Below, piece by piece: positions 18,101 through 27,542 of a stretch of 33,902 bases of DNA (its first letter is position 1; each line of letters starts with the position of its first letter). Source of the DNA: an uncultured Gammaproteobacteria bacterium (GTDB lineage: Bacteria; Pseudomonadota; Gammaproteobacteria; PS1; Pseudothioglobaceae); assembly GCA_929200175.1 (NCBI GenBank), contig CAKMYR010000003.1, forward strand, positions 1-33,902, given 5' to 3'. The notes under the pieces were generated by a model that saw only the letters and a list, made by a program, of their open reading frames with translations, had not been told where the DNA came from and did no database searches. The position numbers were made by a program, and so were the translations under genes.

Positions 18101-18553
18101 TTATTTTATTTCAAGAAATTTCTTAATGACTTTTTCTAATTCTGGTTTATCTTTACTGCTAAAGCCTAAATGAGAATAAAGTAAATTACCCTTATCATCT
18201 AAAATAAAAGAGCTAGGCACAACCCTAACTCCAAATTGCACTAACATTTGTGAATCAGTATCAAACAATATTTCAAAGTTTGCTGGATTTTCTTCCAAAA
18301 ATTTTAAAGCTGCCTCTTTTCTGCCATCTATGCTAACTGCAACAATATTTAATCCTTTTTTTTCGTATTTATCGATAATCTGATTCATCCAAGGAAAAGA
18401 TTCAAGACAAGGTCCACACCAAGATGCCCAAAAATCAACATAAGTAATTTTGCTTTTTTGATAGTCTATTTTACTATTTTTAAAATTGGCTTCGTCTGCT
18501 AATAAATAGTTAAAAGAAAATAAACTAAAACATATTATTAAAATTCTAATCAT
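18101..18553 (-). CDS. TlpA-like periplasmic thioredoxin-fold protein
   Basis: A 150-residue TlpA/ResA-type thiol-disulfide protein. An N-terminal signal (MIRILIICFSLFSFNYLLA) predicts export to the periplasm. The redox site is WASWCGPCLESFPW (CxxC), followed by LNIVAVSIDGRKEAALKFLEE, and the cis-proline position is in GVRVVPSSFIL. Such proteins commonly keep cytochrome c haem-site or other periplasmic cysteines reduced; the actual substrate cannot be told. It lies 15 bases after rsmI and 4 before the ferredoxin gene. Confidence 0.92.
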   Translation of the reverse strand: MIRILIICFSLFSFNYLLADEANFKNSKIDYQKSKITYVDFWASWCGPCLESFPWMNQIIDKYEKKGLNIVAVSIDGRKEAALKFLEENPANFEILFDTDSQMLVQFGVRVVPSSFILDDKGNLLYSHLGFSSKDKPELEKVIKKFLEIK

Positions 18554-18568
18554 AAAAACTTTTTAAAG

Positions 18569-19420
18569 TTAATCTTTCTTTAATAAATCCGCTAAAAATA
18601 AAGCTTTTTGATAGCAATATTTTTTATTAGCCCCCGTAATTTTAGCTGCCATTCTAGCAGATTTTGATACAGTTGTTTCAGTTAATAAAATTTTTAATAT
18701 TTTATCAACTTTTTCTTTGTCATTATCTTGATTATTTTTATCAATTGCTGATATTAAAACTACGAATTCACCTTTTTGATTAAGTTTATCTTCTTGTAAA
18801 TAATCAATTAATTTTGGTAATGTTGTGGTTTTAATAACTTCAAATGTTTTAGTTAATTCTTTAGCTAAACATACAATGCGCTCCATCCCTAATACTTCTT
18901 CTAAATCCTTAAAGCAAGATAATATGCGTTTTGGTGATTCATAAAAAATAGCTGTTTGAGTAGTATTTGCTATACTTTTTATAACCTTTAAACGAGCTAT
19001 GTGCTTGGAAGGGAAAAAACCAAAAAAACTAAAACTGTTAGTGGCTAAACCTGATACTGATAATGCTGCAATGACTGAGCTTGCACCAACAATTGGAGAT
19101 ACTTTAATACTATGTTGTTTAGCTCTAGTAACTAATAAATATCCAGGATCACTAATAAGAGGAGTGCCAGCATCGCTAATTAATGCTATATTATTACCTT
19201 TTAATATTTTGTTTATAATTTCATTTGTTTTATCTATTTCATTATGTTCATGTAAACAACGCATTGGAGTTTTGATATTATAATTATTCAATAATAATTT
19301 AGAATGAAGTTTATTTTCTGCATAAATTATATTTACCATATTTAAAGTTTTAATTGCCCTTAAGGTAATATCATCTAAGTTTCCAATTGGGGTTGCTACA
19401 ATATAAAGAGTTCCGTACAT
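18569..19420 (-). CDS. rsmI: 16S rRNA (cytidine1402-2'-O)-methyltransferase RsmI
   Basis: Methylates the ribose of C1402 in the ribosomal P site. Family signatures are GTLYIVATPIGNLDDITLRAI, ISDAGTPLISDPGY, SPIVGASSVIAALSVSGL, FYESPKRI and KGEFVVLI. The track extends to a TTG at 19447, giving nine extra residues (MPIFLLKLN) that do not match the family; I choose the ATG at 19420, giving 283 residues. That ATG shares CATG with the divergent yraN start. Neither start has a Shine-Dalgarno sequence. The tlpA-like and ferredoxin genes follow in the same direction. Confidence 0.95.
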   Translation of the reverse strand: MYGTLYIVATPIGNLDDITLRAIKTLNMVNIIYAENKLHSKLLLNNYNIKTPMRCLHEHNEIDKTNEIINKILKGNNIALISDAGTPLISDPGYLLVTRAKQHSIKVSPIVGASSVIAALSVSGLATNSFSFFGFFPSKHIARLKVIKSIANTTQTAIFYESPKRILSCFKDLEEVLGMERIVCLAKELTKTFEVIKTTTLPKLIDYLQEDKLNQKGEFVVLISAIDKNNQDNDKEKVDKILKILLTETTVSKSARMAAKITGANKKYCYQKALFLADLLKKD

Positions 19421-19787
19421 GTTTAGTTTTAAAAGAAAAATAGGCAATCAAGCAGAAAAAATTGCACTTAAATACCTGCTTAAAAATGGTTTTTTACTCA
19501 TACAACAAAATTATCTAACAAAATTAGGTGAAATAGATATTATTATGCTTGATAAAAAAGAAAAAACATTGGTTTTTGTCGAAGTTCGTTATCGAAAAGA
19601 TAATGAATTGATTGAATCTATTGAAACAGTCAATAAAAATAAACAAAATAAAATTATTCGTACCGCTAATTTTTATATCCTAAAAAATAAAAAATATCAA
19701 AGTTTAGCAGTAAGATTTGATATAATCGGGATTGAATCTAATTTAAAAAAACCTAAAATAAAATGGATAAAAAATGCTTTTTCATAA
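19419..19787 (+). CDS. yraN: YraN family (UPF0102) putative endonuclease-like protein
   Basis: A 122-residue member of UPF0102, which has a restriction-endonuclease-like fold. QAEKIALKYLLKNGF is the family start; GEIDIIMLDKKEKTLVFVEVRYR carries the E-D...E-x-K/R-type residues of that fold. Its biological role is not established. In E. coli the order is rsmI, divergent lpoA-yraN-diaA-dolP; here yraN directly faces rsmI with the two ATGs overlapping by two bases, and lpoA and diaA are absent. A TATAAA 11 bases before the ATG would give a very short leader. The 3' end overlaps dolP by 25 bases. Confidence 0.92.
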   Translation: MFSFKRKIGNQAEKIALKYLLKNGFLLIQQNYLTKLGEIDIIMLDKKEKTLVFVEVRYRKDNELIESIETVNKNKQNKIIRTANFYILKNKKYQSLAVRFDIIGIESNLKKPKIKWIKNAFS

Positions 19788-20488
19788 ATAAGTTTAACTT
19801 ATTAATAATAACTATTGCTATCGTATTAAGTGGCTGCTCTATTACAGAAAGTGTATCACTTACTAGCTCTGTACTAAATGATGATGGTGATCGTCGTAGT
19901 TCTGGTGAAATAATAGATGATAAAAAACTTAAATTCGCGCTTGAAAAATCAATAAAAGAAGATGAAAAATTAAAAAATACCAATATTGCATTTATGGTTT
20001 ATAACAAAAATGTACTAATAGCAGGGAAAGTGCCTAATGATGAACTGCTTATCTATGTTGATGACAAAGTAAAATCTAGTGGAGCTAAAAAGATTTACAA
20101 TGAACTGCAAGTAGGACCTAAGATTAGTTTAATTAATCGCTCTAAAGATTCCTTTATTACCTTTCAAATTGAATCAAGATTTGGCAAGAAAAAAGAATTT
20201 AATCCTGTCCATGTGCTAGTTACAACAAAAGATAAAAATGTTTATTTAATGGGGGCAGTACTTAAATCAGAAGCTGATCAAGCAACAGAAATTGTTTCTA
20301 CAGTCAAAGGCGTGAAAAAAATAGTTAAATTATTTGAATATTTAAAACATAGACCTAAATCAGAAATTGAGCAAGAAAGAAAAAAACAAGCTGAAAAAGA
20401 AAGGCAAGAAAAAATTGAAAAAAGAAAATTAATACTCGAAGCTCAAAAAGCTGATATTCAAAAACAACTTGAAGATTTAGAAAAATAA
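19763..20488 (+). CDS. dolP: Dual-BON-domain outer-membrane lipoprotein, DolP-like
   Basis: A 241-residue lipoprotein: signal peptide and lipobox LSGC with the lipidated Cys at residue 25. DRRSSGEIIDDKKL is the recognisable start of DolP/YraP. Two BON domains follow (residues ~50-115 and ~125-195), which in E. coli DolP bind anionic phospholipid at the outer membrane and support envelope integrity. The last ~45 residues (PKSEIEQERKKQAEKERQEK onward) are highly charged and probably form a coiled coil; E. coli DolP (191 residues) lacks such a tail. Its start lies inside yraN, with no ribosome site. It ends 2 bases from the converging rnhB. Confidence 0.9.
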   Translation: MDKKCFFINKFNLLIITIAIVLSGCSITESVSLTSSVLNDDGDRRSSGEIIDDKKLKFALEKSIKEDEKLKNTNIAFMVYNKNVLIAGKVPNDELLIYVDDKVKSSGAKKIYNELQVGPKISLINRSKDSFITFQIESRFGKKKEFNPVHVLVTTKDKNVYLMGAVLKSEADQATEIVSTVKGVKKIVKLFEYLKHRPKSEIEQERKKQAEKERQEKIEKRKLILEAQKADIQKQLEDLEK

Positions 20489-20490
20489 AT

Positions 20491-21048
20491 TCATCTTGAT
20501 TTAAAGTCTTTAATTGGGGCAAAAGATTTACGATGAAATTTTGTATATCCAAAATCTGATATAGCTTTAATATGATTTTTTGTAGCATAACCTTTATGCT
20601 TAGAAAAATTATATTCTGGGTATGTTTTGTCAAGTAGTAACATTTGTTTATCACGAGTTACCTTAGCCACAATAGAAGCAGCTGAAATAACTGGCTCGGT
20701 TAAATCTCCTTTGACAATAGCTTTGCAATTATTTATATTAGGGCAGTGAATGCCATCTACCAATGCATTATCATATCTGGTATTTAAATTTTTAACAGCT
20801 CTTTCCATCGCCAATAAACTAGCTTGTAGTATATTTATTTTATCAATTTCAATATTAGTTGCTTCACCTATAGCCCATTTACATTTTTGGCTGATAACTT
20901 TATATAAATACTCTCTTTTAGTTGCATTTAATTTTTTAGAATCAGTTAACCCTGCTAAATAAAAATCTTTGGGCAAAATAACAGCAGAGGCTACCACGTT
21001 ACCAACCAAAGCTCCGCGACCTGCTTCATCAATGCCAACGATAATCAT
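20491..21048 (-). CDS. rnhB: Ribonuclease HII
   Basis: Cleaves RNA in RNA-DNA hybrids and at single ribonucleotides in DNA. The N-terminus IVGIDEAGRGALVGNVVASAVIL carries catalytic D and E; LTDSKKLNATKREYLY, NALVDG (third Asp) and ISAASIVAKVTRDKQM complete the active site. The family's YPEYNFSKHKGYATKNH block is intact. At 185 residues it is compact. It lies 63 bases after purD on the same strand, in an A+T-only gap without a convincing terminator, so read-through from the rimP operon is possible. Confidence 0.97.
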   Translation of the reverse strand: MIIVGIDEAGRGALVGNVVASAVILPKDFYLAGLTDSKKLNATKREYLYKVISQKCKWAIGEATNIEIDKINILQASLLAMERAVKNLNTRYDNALVDGIHCPNINNCKAIVKGDLTEPVISAASIVAKVTRDKQMLLLDKTYPEYNFSKHKGYATKNHIKAISDFGYTKFHRKSFAPIKDFKSR

Positions 21049-21111
21049 TTTTAATATTTAATTAAATAGTAGTAAAAATATATTTTTATTAAAAAATAAT
21101 TTAACAAAAAA

Positions 21112-22395
21112 TTAATCTTCTGTATTAGGCTTAATTGCCTTAAACCCAATATCATCTCTATAATAACAGCCTTGCCAATCTATTTTATTAACTAATTTAT
21201 AAGCATTATCTTTAGCTGACTTAACATCTTTTCCTAAAGCAGTGGCGCACAAAACTCTACCTCCGTTTGATAATATCTTATTATTTACTAATTTAGTTCC
21301 GGCATGAAAAATCTTTGTATTTTCAGTATCATCTGGCAGTGTTATTTGTTGGTCTTTTTTATAATCTCCAGGGTAGCCATCAGCAGCTAAAACTACCCCA
21401 AGTGCTGCTCTATCATCCCATTTAATATTTGCATCATTTAATTTATTATTAGCAGCTAATAAACATAAGTTTGCTAAATTAGATTTTAATCTTAATAAGA
21501 TTGGCTGAGTTTCAGGATCTCCTAAACGACAATTATATTCCAAAACTTTAGCTTTACCTTTATTGTTTATCATAAGTCCTGCATACAAAAAACCAGTGTA
21601 AGTCATACCTTGTTCTTTCATTTTATCAACAGTAGGATAAATGATAGTATTCATTATATTTTGCAATATCTCATTATTAACACTTGTAACTGGAGAATAA
21701 GCGCCCATTCCGCCAGTATTTGGCCCTTTATCATTATTATCTCTAGCTTTGTGATCTTGTGAAGTTGCCATAGGTAAAACATTATTTTCATCAACCATAG
21801 CTATAAAACTTAATTCTTCTCCCACCAAAAACTCTTCGATAACAATTTTATTACCAGCAACCCCAAAATAATTCTCTTCTAGCATATCATTGATAGCCTT
21901 TATCGCTTGTTTTTGTGTATTTGCTATTATTACCCCTTTGCCAGCTGCTAAGCCATCTGTTTTAATTACTATAGGCAAAGATTGATTTTTTATATATTCA
22001 ATAGCAGGAGCGCTTTTATCAAATATTTTATATGTAGCTGTTGGTATTTTATTACGGGAAAGAAAATCTTTACAAAATGATTTTGAGCCTTCAAGTTGAG
22101 AAGCAGCCTTAGTTGGCCCGAAAATAGTTAGCCCATTTGCTTGAAAATAATCTACTATACCAATTACTAATGGTGCTTCAGGTCCTACTATTGTTAAATC
22201 TATCTTCTTATTTTTAGCAAATTCAACAAGCTCATCAATTGCCTCAACTCCAATGTCAATATTAATTAGCTTTTTTTCTAATGCAGTACCAGCATTCCCT
22301 GGAGCTACAAAAACTTTCTCAACACTATCAAATTTAGCACATTGCCAAGCCATAGCATGCTCTCTTCCTCCAGAACCAATAATTAATACTTTCAT
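21112..22395 (-). CDS. purD: Phosphoribosylamine-glycine ligase (GAR synthetase)
   Basis: ATP-grasp enzyme for the second step of purine synthesis. Motifs: VLIIGSGGREHAMAWQC at the N-terminus, IVGPEAPLVIGI, IFGPTKAASQLEGSKSF, IKTDGLAAGKGVIIA, DHKARDNNDKGPNTGGMGAYSP and EYNCRLGDPETQPIL. Length 427 is standard. It is usually next to purH; here it follows truB by 19 bases, where E. coli has rpsO-pnp, and so appears to be carried in the translation-factor operon. Confidence 0.97.
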   Translation of the reverse strand: MKVLIIGSGGREHAMAWQCAKFDSVEKVFVAPGNAGTALEKKLINIDIGVEAIDELVEFAKNKKIDLTIVGPEAPLVIGIVDYFQANGLTIFGPTKAASQLEGSKSFCKDFLSRNKIPTATYKIFDKSAPAIEYIKNQSLPIVIKTDGLAAGKGVIIANTQKQAIKAINDMLEENYFGVAGNKIVIEEFLVGEELSFIAMVDENNVLPMATSQDHKARDNNDKGPNTGGMGAYSPVTSVNNEILQNIMNTIIYPTVDKMKEQGMTYTGFLYAGLMINNKGKAKVLEYNCRLGDPETQPILLRLKSNLANLCLLAANNKLNDANIKWDDRAALGVVLAADGYPGDYKKDQQITLPDDTENTKIFHAGTKLVNNKILSNGGRVLCATALGKDVKSAKDNAYKLVNKIDWQGCYYRDDIGFKAIKPNTED

Positions 22396-22414
22396 ATATT
22401 TTTAATCAATTTAT

Positions 22415-23311
22415 TCATATAAATAACCTTTTTGGTACTATCATTTCGTTATTTTTACATTCACCAATTCCTAAAAATTGTTTTTTATCATTAAAAAGTT
22501 TTATTTTTTCAGTTAAACAATTATTTTTTAAAAACACACTTTTTCCAAATTTTATACTACTTGATTGTCTTTCATTAAGATAAACACTGTCAAAATTAGC
22601 AAGCATAAAATCACTAGGTAGCATTAATTTATCTAATTTTTCGTAATTATTTTTTAATTCTTCTAGTCTACTAAACTTTATACTATTAGCAATATCTATA
22701 TGAGCAAAACCTGTTCTTCTAAGCTCAATAACATGTGCTCCACAGGATAATTTATCTCCTATATCTGTTACTAAAGTACGAATATAACTGCCTTTTGAAC
22801 AAAAAACATCAAAAGTTAAAATATTATCTTGATAATCAATAAAATTAATTTTATAGATTGTTATATCACGAGGCTCTCTTTTAATAGATATTCCTTTTCT
22901 AGCAAGACTATAAAGGGACACTCCATTTTTTTTCAAAGCAGAATACATTGGTGGTACTTGTTTGATATTACCAACAAAACTATTAACTACTGACTTAATA
23001 TCTTTTTGAGTTAAATTACTAGGATTTTTTTCTGCAATTATTTTTCCTTCTATATCGCCAGTATCAGTTGTTTGTCCTAATTTAGCGCGTACAAAATATC
23101 TTTTATCAGCTTTTAATAAAAAGCCAGCAACTTTTGTCGCTTGACCAAAACAAATAGGCAAAATACCACTAGCAAGAGGATCTAGCGTTCCTGTATGTCC
23201 TGCCTTTTTGGCAAAAAATAAACGCTTAACTTTCTGCAATACTAAGTTTGAACTTAAACCGGTACATTTGTCTAATATTAATACGCCGTTAACTTCTCTA
23301 TTTTTGCTCAT
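22415..23311 (-). CDS. truB: tRNA pseudouridine(55) synthase TruB
   Basis: Makes the universal pseudouridine 55 in the T loop of tRNAs. GVLILDKCTGLSSNLVLQKVKRLF begins the family domain; KAGHTGTLDPLASGILPICFGQATK contains the catalytic D44; VPPMYSALKKNGVSLYSLARKG and CSKGSYIRTLVTDIGDKLSCGAHV are further conserved blocks. The C-terminal ~50 residues (PUA-like) are divergent. It lies 15 bases after rbfA, the normal gammaproteobacterial order. Confidence 0.97.
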   Translation of the reverse strand: MSKNREVNGVLILDKCTGLSSNLVLQKVKRLFFAKKAGHTGTLDPLASGILPICFGQATKVAGFLLKADKRYFVRAKLGQTTDTGDIEGKIIAEKNPSNLTQKDIKSVVNSFVGNIKQVPPMYSALKKNGVSLYSLARKGISIKREPRDITIYKINFIDYQDNILTFDVFCSKGSYIRTLVTDIGDKLSCGAHVIELRRTGFAHIDIANSIKFSRLEELKNNYEKLDKLMLPSDFMLANFDSVYLNERQSSSIKFGKSVFLKNNCLTEKIKLFNDKKQFLGIGECKNNEMIVPKRLFI

Positions 23312-23326
23312 TAAATAACTAAAAAA

Positions 23327-23662
23327 TTAGCGTTTTAATAATTGTTCGATTTTTAAACCAGCGCTTAAAGAAGAGTCATAAACAAATCTAAGTCGTGGAA
23401 CATGATGTAAATCTAAATTTTTAGATAAATGAGTACGAAAAAAACCACTAACATTATTAAGTAATTTTAGTGTGCTATTTTTGTTATGTTCCATTCCGTT
23501 ATAAAAAACTTTAGCATTACCTAAATCGCGACTAACAATAACATCTGTAATTACAAGGTTTTGCAATCTAGGATCTTTAATTTTTTGCTTAAGTACTAAA
23601 ACTAATTCACGAAGGATTGTTTCACTAATACGCTCAATTCTATAAGAAGTTTTAAGTGTCAT
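23327..23662 (-). CDS. rbfA: 30S ribosome-binding factor RbfA
   Basis: KH-fold maturation factor that binds immature 30S subunits near the 5' helix of 16S rRNA. RIERISETILRELVLVLKQKIKDPRLQNLVITDVIVSRDLGNAKVFY is the recognised core; the C-terminal LRFVYDSSLSAGLKIEQLL is also typical. Length is 111, slightly under the E. coli 133 because the acidic tail is missing. It sits between infB (10 bases) and truB (15 bases). Confidence 0.96.
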   Translation of the reverse strand: MTLKTSYRIERISETILRELVLVLKQKIKDPRLQNLVITDVIVSRDLGNAKVFYNGMEHNKNSTLKLLNNVSGFFRTHLSKNLDLHHVPRLRFVYDSSLSAGLKIEQLLKR

Positions 23663-23672
23663 ATTCTAAATT

Positions 23673-26054
23673 TTAGCTTCTTTTACTTTCAATACTATCA
23701 AATACTTCTATTCTATCGCCAATTTGTACATCATTATATTTTGCAATAACAATACCGCACTCAGTCCCAGATTTAACTTCATTAACATCATCTTTAAATC
23801 TTCTAAGTGACTCTAGTTCACCTTCAAAAATCATTTTTTTATCACGCAATATACGAAGTTGTTTACCTTTTTTTATAATTCCTTCTTCAACAATACAGCC
23901 TGCAACGCACCCCATTTTTTGTAGATTAAAAATATCTTTTACAGTAGCAGCACCTATCATTTGTTTGCTGAAAATTGGATTAAGCTTACTTTTAATAACA
24001 GCTTTAACATCATCTATTAAATCATAAATAATTGAATAGCATTTAATTTCTAATCCTTCAAAAATAGCTGTTTTACGAGCAATTGCATCGGTCCTAACAT
24101 TAAAGCCTATTACTAAAGCATTAGCAGTCGAGGCAAGCACAATATCAGTATTATTAATATCCCCAACACCACTAAATATTACCTTTGTCTTTACTTCATC
24201 ATTTGATAATTTTTCTAAAGCTGTAATCAATGCTTGTGAAGAGCCTCTAACATCAGTTTTAAGCAGTATATTAACAGTAATAATGTCTGCTTCTTCCATT
24301 TTCTTTAATAAATTATCTGTAGTCGAAACTTTTTTCTTTTGTAATTCCTTATCACGATTTTTAGTTTTTCTAAAATCAGTAACTTCATGCGCTTTACGTT
24401 CAGACTTAACAGCTGCAATCTTATCTCCAGCATTAGGTACTCCGGATAATCCTAATACTTCAACTGGCATTGATGGTGTAGCCGTTTTAATTGGCTTACC
24501 TGTATAATCAGTAATTTGTTTTACCTTGCCATATTCAAAGCCTGCAATTATTATATCTCCTTTTTTTAAAGTACCAGACTGTACTAAAATTGTAGCTACC
24601 TTGCCTCGTCCTTTATCTAAACGAGCCTCTAAAACTACTCCTTTTACAGAAGAATCAACTGGTGCTGATAATTCTAATATTTCAGTTGTTAAGTTGACAG
24701 CTTCTAATAATTCATCAATTCCTTCTCCAGTATGTGCCGAAACACCAACTATAATAACATCTCCACCCCAATCTTCGGAAACTAAGCCATAACTTGAAAG
24801 CTCTTGCTGGATTTTATCTATAGCTACCCCTTCTTTATCTATTTTATTAATAGCAACAATAACAGGCACTTCTGCTTGTTTTGCATATTTAATCGATTCT
24901 ATAGTTTGTGGCATTACCCCATCATCAGCAGCAACCACTAAAATAACAATATCTGTTATATTAGCGCTTCTGTCGCGCATTTTTTCAAATGCAGCATGAC
25001 CGGGAGTATCAATAAATGTCATAATACTATCTTTGTGTTTAACTTGATAGGCTGATATATGTTGAGTAATTCCGCCAGATTCAGAGCTTGCAACTTTTGA
25101 TTTACGAATATAATCAAGCAATGAAGTTTTTCCGTGATCGACATGCCCCATAACAGTTAATACAGGACATCTTGGAATTTTTTCGCCTGTCTCATAATCT
25201 TGCTCTAGGAGAGTATCTTCAATATTTTCTTGTTTACCTGCTATGCCCTTGTGTCCCATTTCTTCGACTACTAAAAGAGCAGTCTCTTGATCAATAACAT
25301 CATTTAAATTGGACACAACTCCCATTTTCATTAAAGTTTTTAATACCTCTCCAACTTTAGTTTTCATCTTTTGAGCCAAATCAGTAATTTTTATGGTGCT
25401 AGCAACCAAAACTTCATGAACTATTTTTTCAGCTGGCTTTTGAAAAGAATGTTGTGCACGCTCTTTTTCAATTTTTTTTGAAAAGTCAGATTTAAACTTT
25501 TGATTTAATTGATGTTCTTCTATGTTTTCGTTTTCAGTATTTAATTCTTCTTTTTGATTATTGCGTAAATGTTTAGGTTTTTTAGTTTCTTTGGCGGTAT
25601 CTTCAATAATTTCTGGTTTTTTTTCTATAGTTTTTTTAATTTCTTCTTTTTGTTCTTGCTCTTTTTTTATTAATATTGAATCAATACGCTTAGCTTCTTG
25701 GTTTGATAATTTTTCATAAGCAGCTTTACCTGATTCTATAGATAACTTTGCTTTAATTATTTCTTCTTCGTCAAGAGTGTTTTTTTGTGAAATATTATCT
25801 TCATTAGATTTCTTTTTAATTTGTATATTAATACTACTATTAGCTCCAGTTTTAGATTTAAGATTATTTCTTGAGACATATTTATCAGATGCATCAAAGC
25901 GTTTTGATAAATTATTTGTTAAAATTTTTCTTTCTTGAGCAGAGATTTCAGAATCAATATTTTTATTATCCACCCCGGCATTTAAAAGTATTTCAATTAC
26001 CTCATTAGGTGTCTTTCTTAAGATTTTAGATAAAGTTTTAACTGTATGCGCCAT
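23673..26054 (-). CDS. infB: Translation initiation factor IF-2
   Basis: GTPase that brings initiator fMet-tRNA to the ribosome. The N-terminus ([27 protein letters not shown]) is an IF2-N domain; residues ~80-210 are a charged Lys/Glu-rich linker; a second IF2-N-like domain is at ~212-270 ([29 protein letters not shown]). The G domain starts with GHVDHGKT (303-310), then [12 protein letters not shown] and NKIDKEG. Domains II-IV follow, ending at the usual [19 protein letters not shown]. Length 793 versus 890 in E. coli, the difference being in the linker. It is 3 bases after nusA. Confidence 0.98.
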   Translation of the reverse strand: MAHTVKTLSKILRKTPNEVIEILLNAGVDNKNIDSEISAQERKILTNNLSKRFDASDKYVSRNNLKSKTGANSSINIQIKKKSNEDNISQKNTLDEEEIIKAKLSIESGKAAYEKLSNQEAKRIDSILIKKEQEQKEEIKKTIEKKPEIIEDTAKETKKPKHLRNNQKEELNTENENIEEHQLNQKFKSDFSKKIEKERAQHSFQKPAEKIVHEVLVASTIKITDLAQKMKTKVGEVLKTLMKMGVVSNLNDVIDQETALLVVEEMGHKGIAGKQENIEDTLLEQDYETGEKIPRCPVLTVMGHVDHGKTSLLDYIRKSKVASSESGGITQHISAYQVKHKDSIMTFIDTPGHAAFEKMRDRSANITDIVILVVAADDGVMPQTIESIKYAKQAEVPVIVAINKIDKEGVAIDKIQQELSSYGLVSEDWGGDVIIVGVSAHTGEGIDELLEAVNLTTEILELSAPVDSSVKGVVLEARLDKGRGKVATILVQSGTLKKGDIIIAGFEYGKVKQITDYTGKPIKTATPSMPVEVLGLSGVPNAGDKIAAVKSERKAHEVTDFRKTKNRDKELQKKKVSTTDNLLKKMEEADIITVNILLKTDVRGSSQALITALEKLSNDEVKTKVIFSGVGDINNTDIVLASTANALVIGFNVRTDAIARKTAIFEGLEIKCYSIIYDLIDDVKAVIKSKLNPIFSKQMIGAATVKDIFNLQKMGCVAGCIVEEGIIKKGKQLRILRDKKMIFEGELESLRRFKDDVNEVKSGTECGIVIAKYNDVQIGDRIEVFDSIESKRS

Positions 26055-26057
26055 AAA

Positions 26058-27533
26058 TTAATTAAACCATTTTTCATGTTTTCTTGCGGCCATAATAATA
26101 GACGATGCAAGATCATTATCTATCTTTTTAATATCCAATAACTCATAGGTTGATAACTGAGCTAAATCATCAATAGTTGCAATTTCTGCATTTATCAATG
26201 CTTTTGCCAAATCTTCATCAACTCCTTGTACATTCATCAATAATTTATAAGTTTCTGCATCTTCCATAGCTTGTACTAATTTTGCATCTGATGCTCTTTC
26301 TTGCAATTCAACTATCGTTTTTTCATCAAACTCTGCTATATTTTCTAATGTTTTAGGGTCTGCATCTAAAACACTGTCAATATTTTTAAAACCTTCATTA
26401 ATTAAAACATTCGCCACTTCTGAATCAATATCTAGCTGTTTAGCTAATTTAGAACTTATTTTTTTGTTTTCAACATTTTGTTTTTCATTTGATTCGCTAA
26501 CTGATATAACATTAAGTCCCCATCCAGTTAAACGAGAAGCTAATTTAACATTTTGACCACCACGACCAATTGCTAATGCTAATTGATCATCTTCTACTGT
26601 TATATCCATTATTTTATTTTCTTCATCAACAACAATAGAGCTAACTTTAGCTGGAGTTATCGCATTAATTACAAACTGTGCCGGGTCTTGATCCCATAAT
26701 ATTACATCAATACGCTCGCCATTTAATTCATTAGAAACAGCTTGTACTCTAGCACCACGCATCCCTATACATGAACCTATAGGATCTATGCGTCTATCTT
26801 TTGTTTTTACTGATAATTTTGATCTAAGTCCTGGGTCTCTACTTCCTCCCATAATTTCAATAACACCTTCTGAAATTTCTGGTACTTCCATTTCAAATAG
26901 TTTTATCATCATCTCTGGTGTGGTACGAGATAATATAATCTGCGCCTTGCGCGGAGTTAGCTTTACATCCTTGATATAAGCTCTTAACCTATCATTTTTA
27001 CGAATTGACTCATTTGGTATTAAATCAAACTTATATATAATGCCATCAACTCCGCCTATATCAACATAAACATTTCCTCTATCTACGCGTTTTACAGTAG
27101 CATTTATTACTTGACCTAACTGCTTACTATAATCATCTACTACTACTATATTTTCTGCTTCACGAACTTTTTGAATAATTACTTGTTTTGCAATTTGAGC
27201 AGCAATACGGCCAAATTGTTCATTTTCTATAGGTTCAAAAATAAAATCTCCGATTTCAACTCCATTGGAATCTTTAAGATAAATATGTAATTCAGGATTA
27301 AATTCAGTACCATCATCGTCAACAAAATTTTCTCCATCTTCAACAACCAACCATCGTCTAAATGTAGTAATTTCGCCACTCTTTCTATCAATTTTGATTT
27401 TAACGTCAATTTTATTACGTTTTTTTGTTGCTATCTCTAACGCCTCTTCTAATGATTTAAATACATCTTCTTTAGAAATATTTTTCTCATTAGAAATAGA
27501 TTCAACCATTAAAAGTAATTCTTTATTATTCAC
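26058..27533 (-). CDS. nusA: Transcription termination/antitermination factor NusA
   Basis: RNA-polymerase-binding factor affecting pausing, termination and antitermination. Domain order: N-terminal polymerase-binding region (ELLLMVESISNEKNISKEDVFKSLEEAL), S1 domain (~135-200, GQVINATVKRVDRGNVYVDIGGVDGII), KH1 with GSCIGMRGARVQAVSNELNGERIDVI, KH2 with ALAIGRGGQNVKLASRLTGW, then two C-terminal acidic helix-hairpin repeats to residue 491. The start is GTG at 27533 with GGGAG 5 bases upstream. An out-of-frame ATG-AGT-GAA-TAA overlaps this start. It lies 9 bases after rimP. Confidence 0.98.
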   Translation of the reverse strand: MNNKELLLMVESISNEKNISKEDVFKSLEEALEIATKKRNKIDVKIKIDRKSGEITTFRRWLVVEDGENFVDDDGTEFNPELHIYLKDSNGVEIGDFIFEPIENEQFGRIAAQIAKQVIIQKVREAENIVVVDDYSKQLGQVINATVKRVDRGNVYVDIGGVDGIIYKFDLIPNESIRKNDRLRAYIKDVKLTPRKAQIILSRTTPEMMIKLFEMEVPEISEGVIEIMGGSRDPGLRSKLSVKTKDRRIDPIGSCIGMRGARVQAVSNELNGERIDVILWDQDPAQFVINAITPAKVSSIVVDEENKIMDITVEDDQLALAIGRGGQNVKLASRLTGWGLNVISVSESNEKQNVENKKISSKLAKQLDIDSEVANVLINEGFKNIDSVLDADPKTLENIAEFDEKTIVELQERASDAKLVQAMEDAETYKLLMNVQGVDEDLAKALINAEIATIDDLAQLSTYELLDIKKIDNDLASSIIMAARKHEKWFN

Positions 27534-27542
27534 TCATTCTCC

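Noticed and set aside
21070-21105. TAAAAATATATTTTTA palindrome between rnhB and purD as a terminator
   Set aside because: It is only A and T with no loop, and no G-C stem precedes a T-tract; such palindromes are expected in this base composition.
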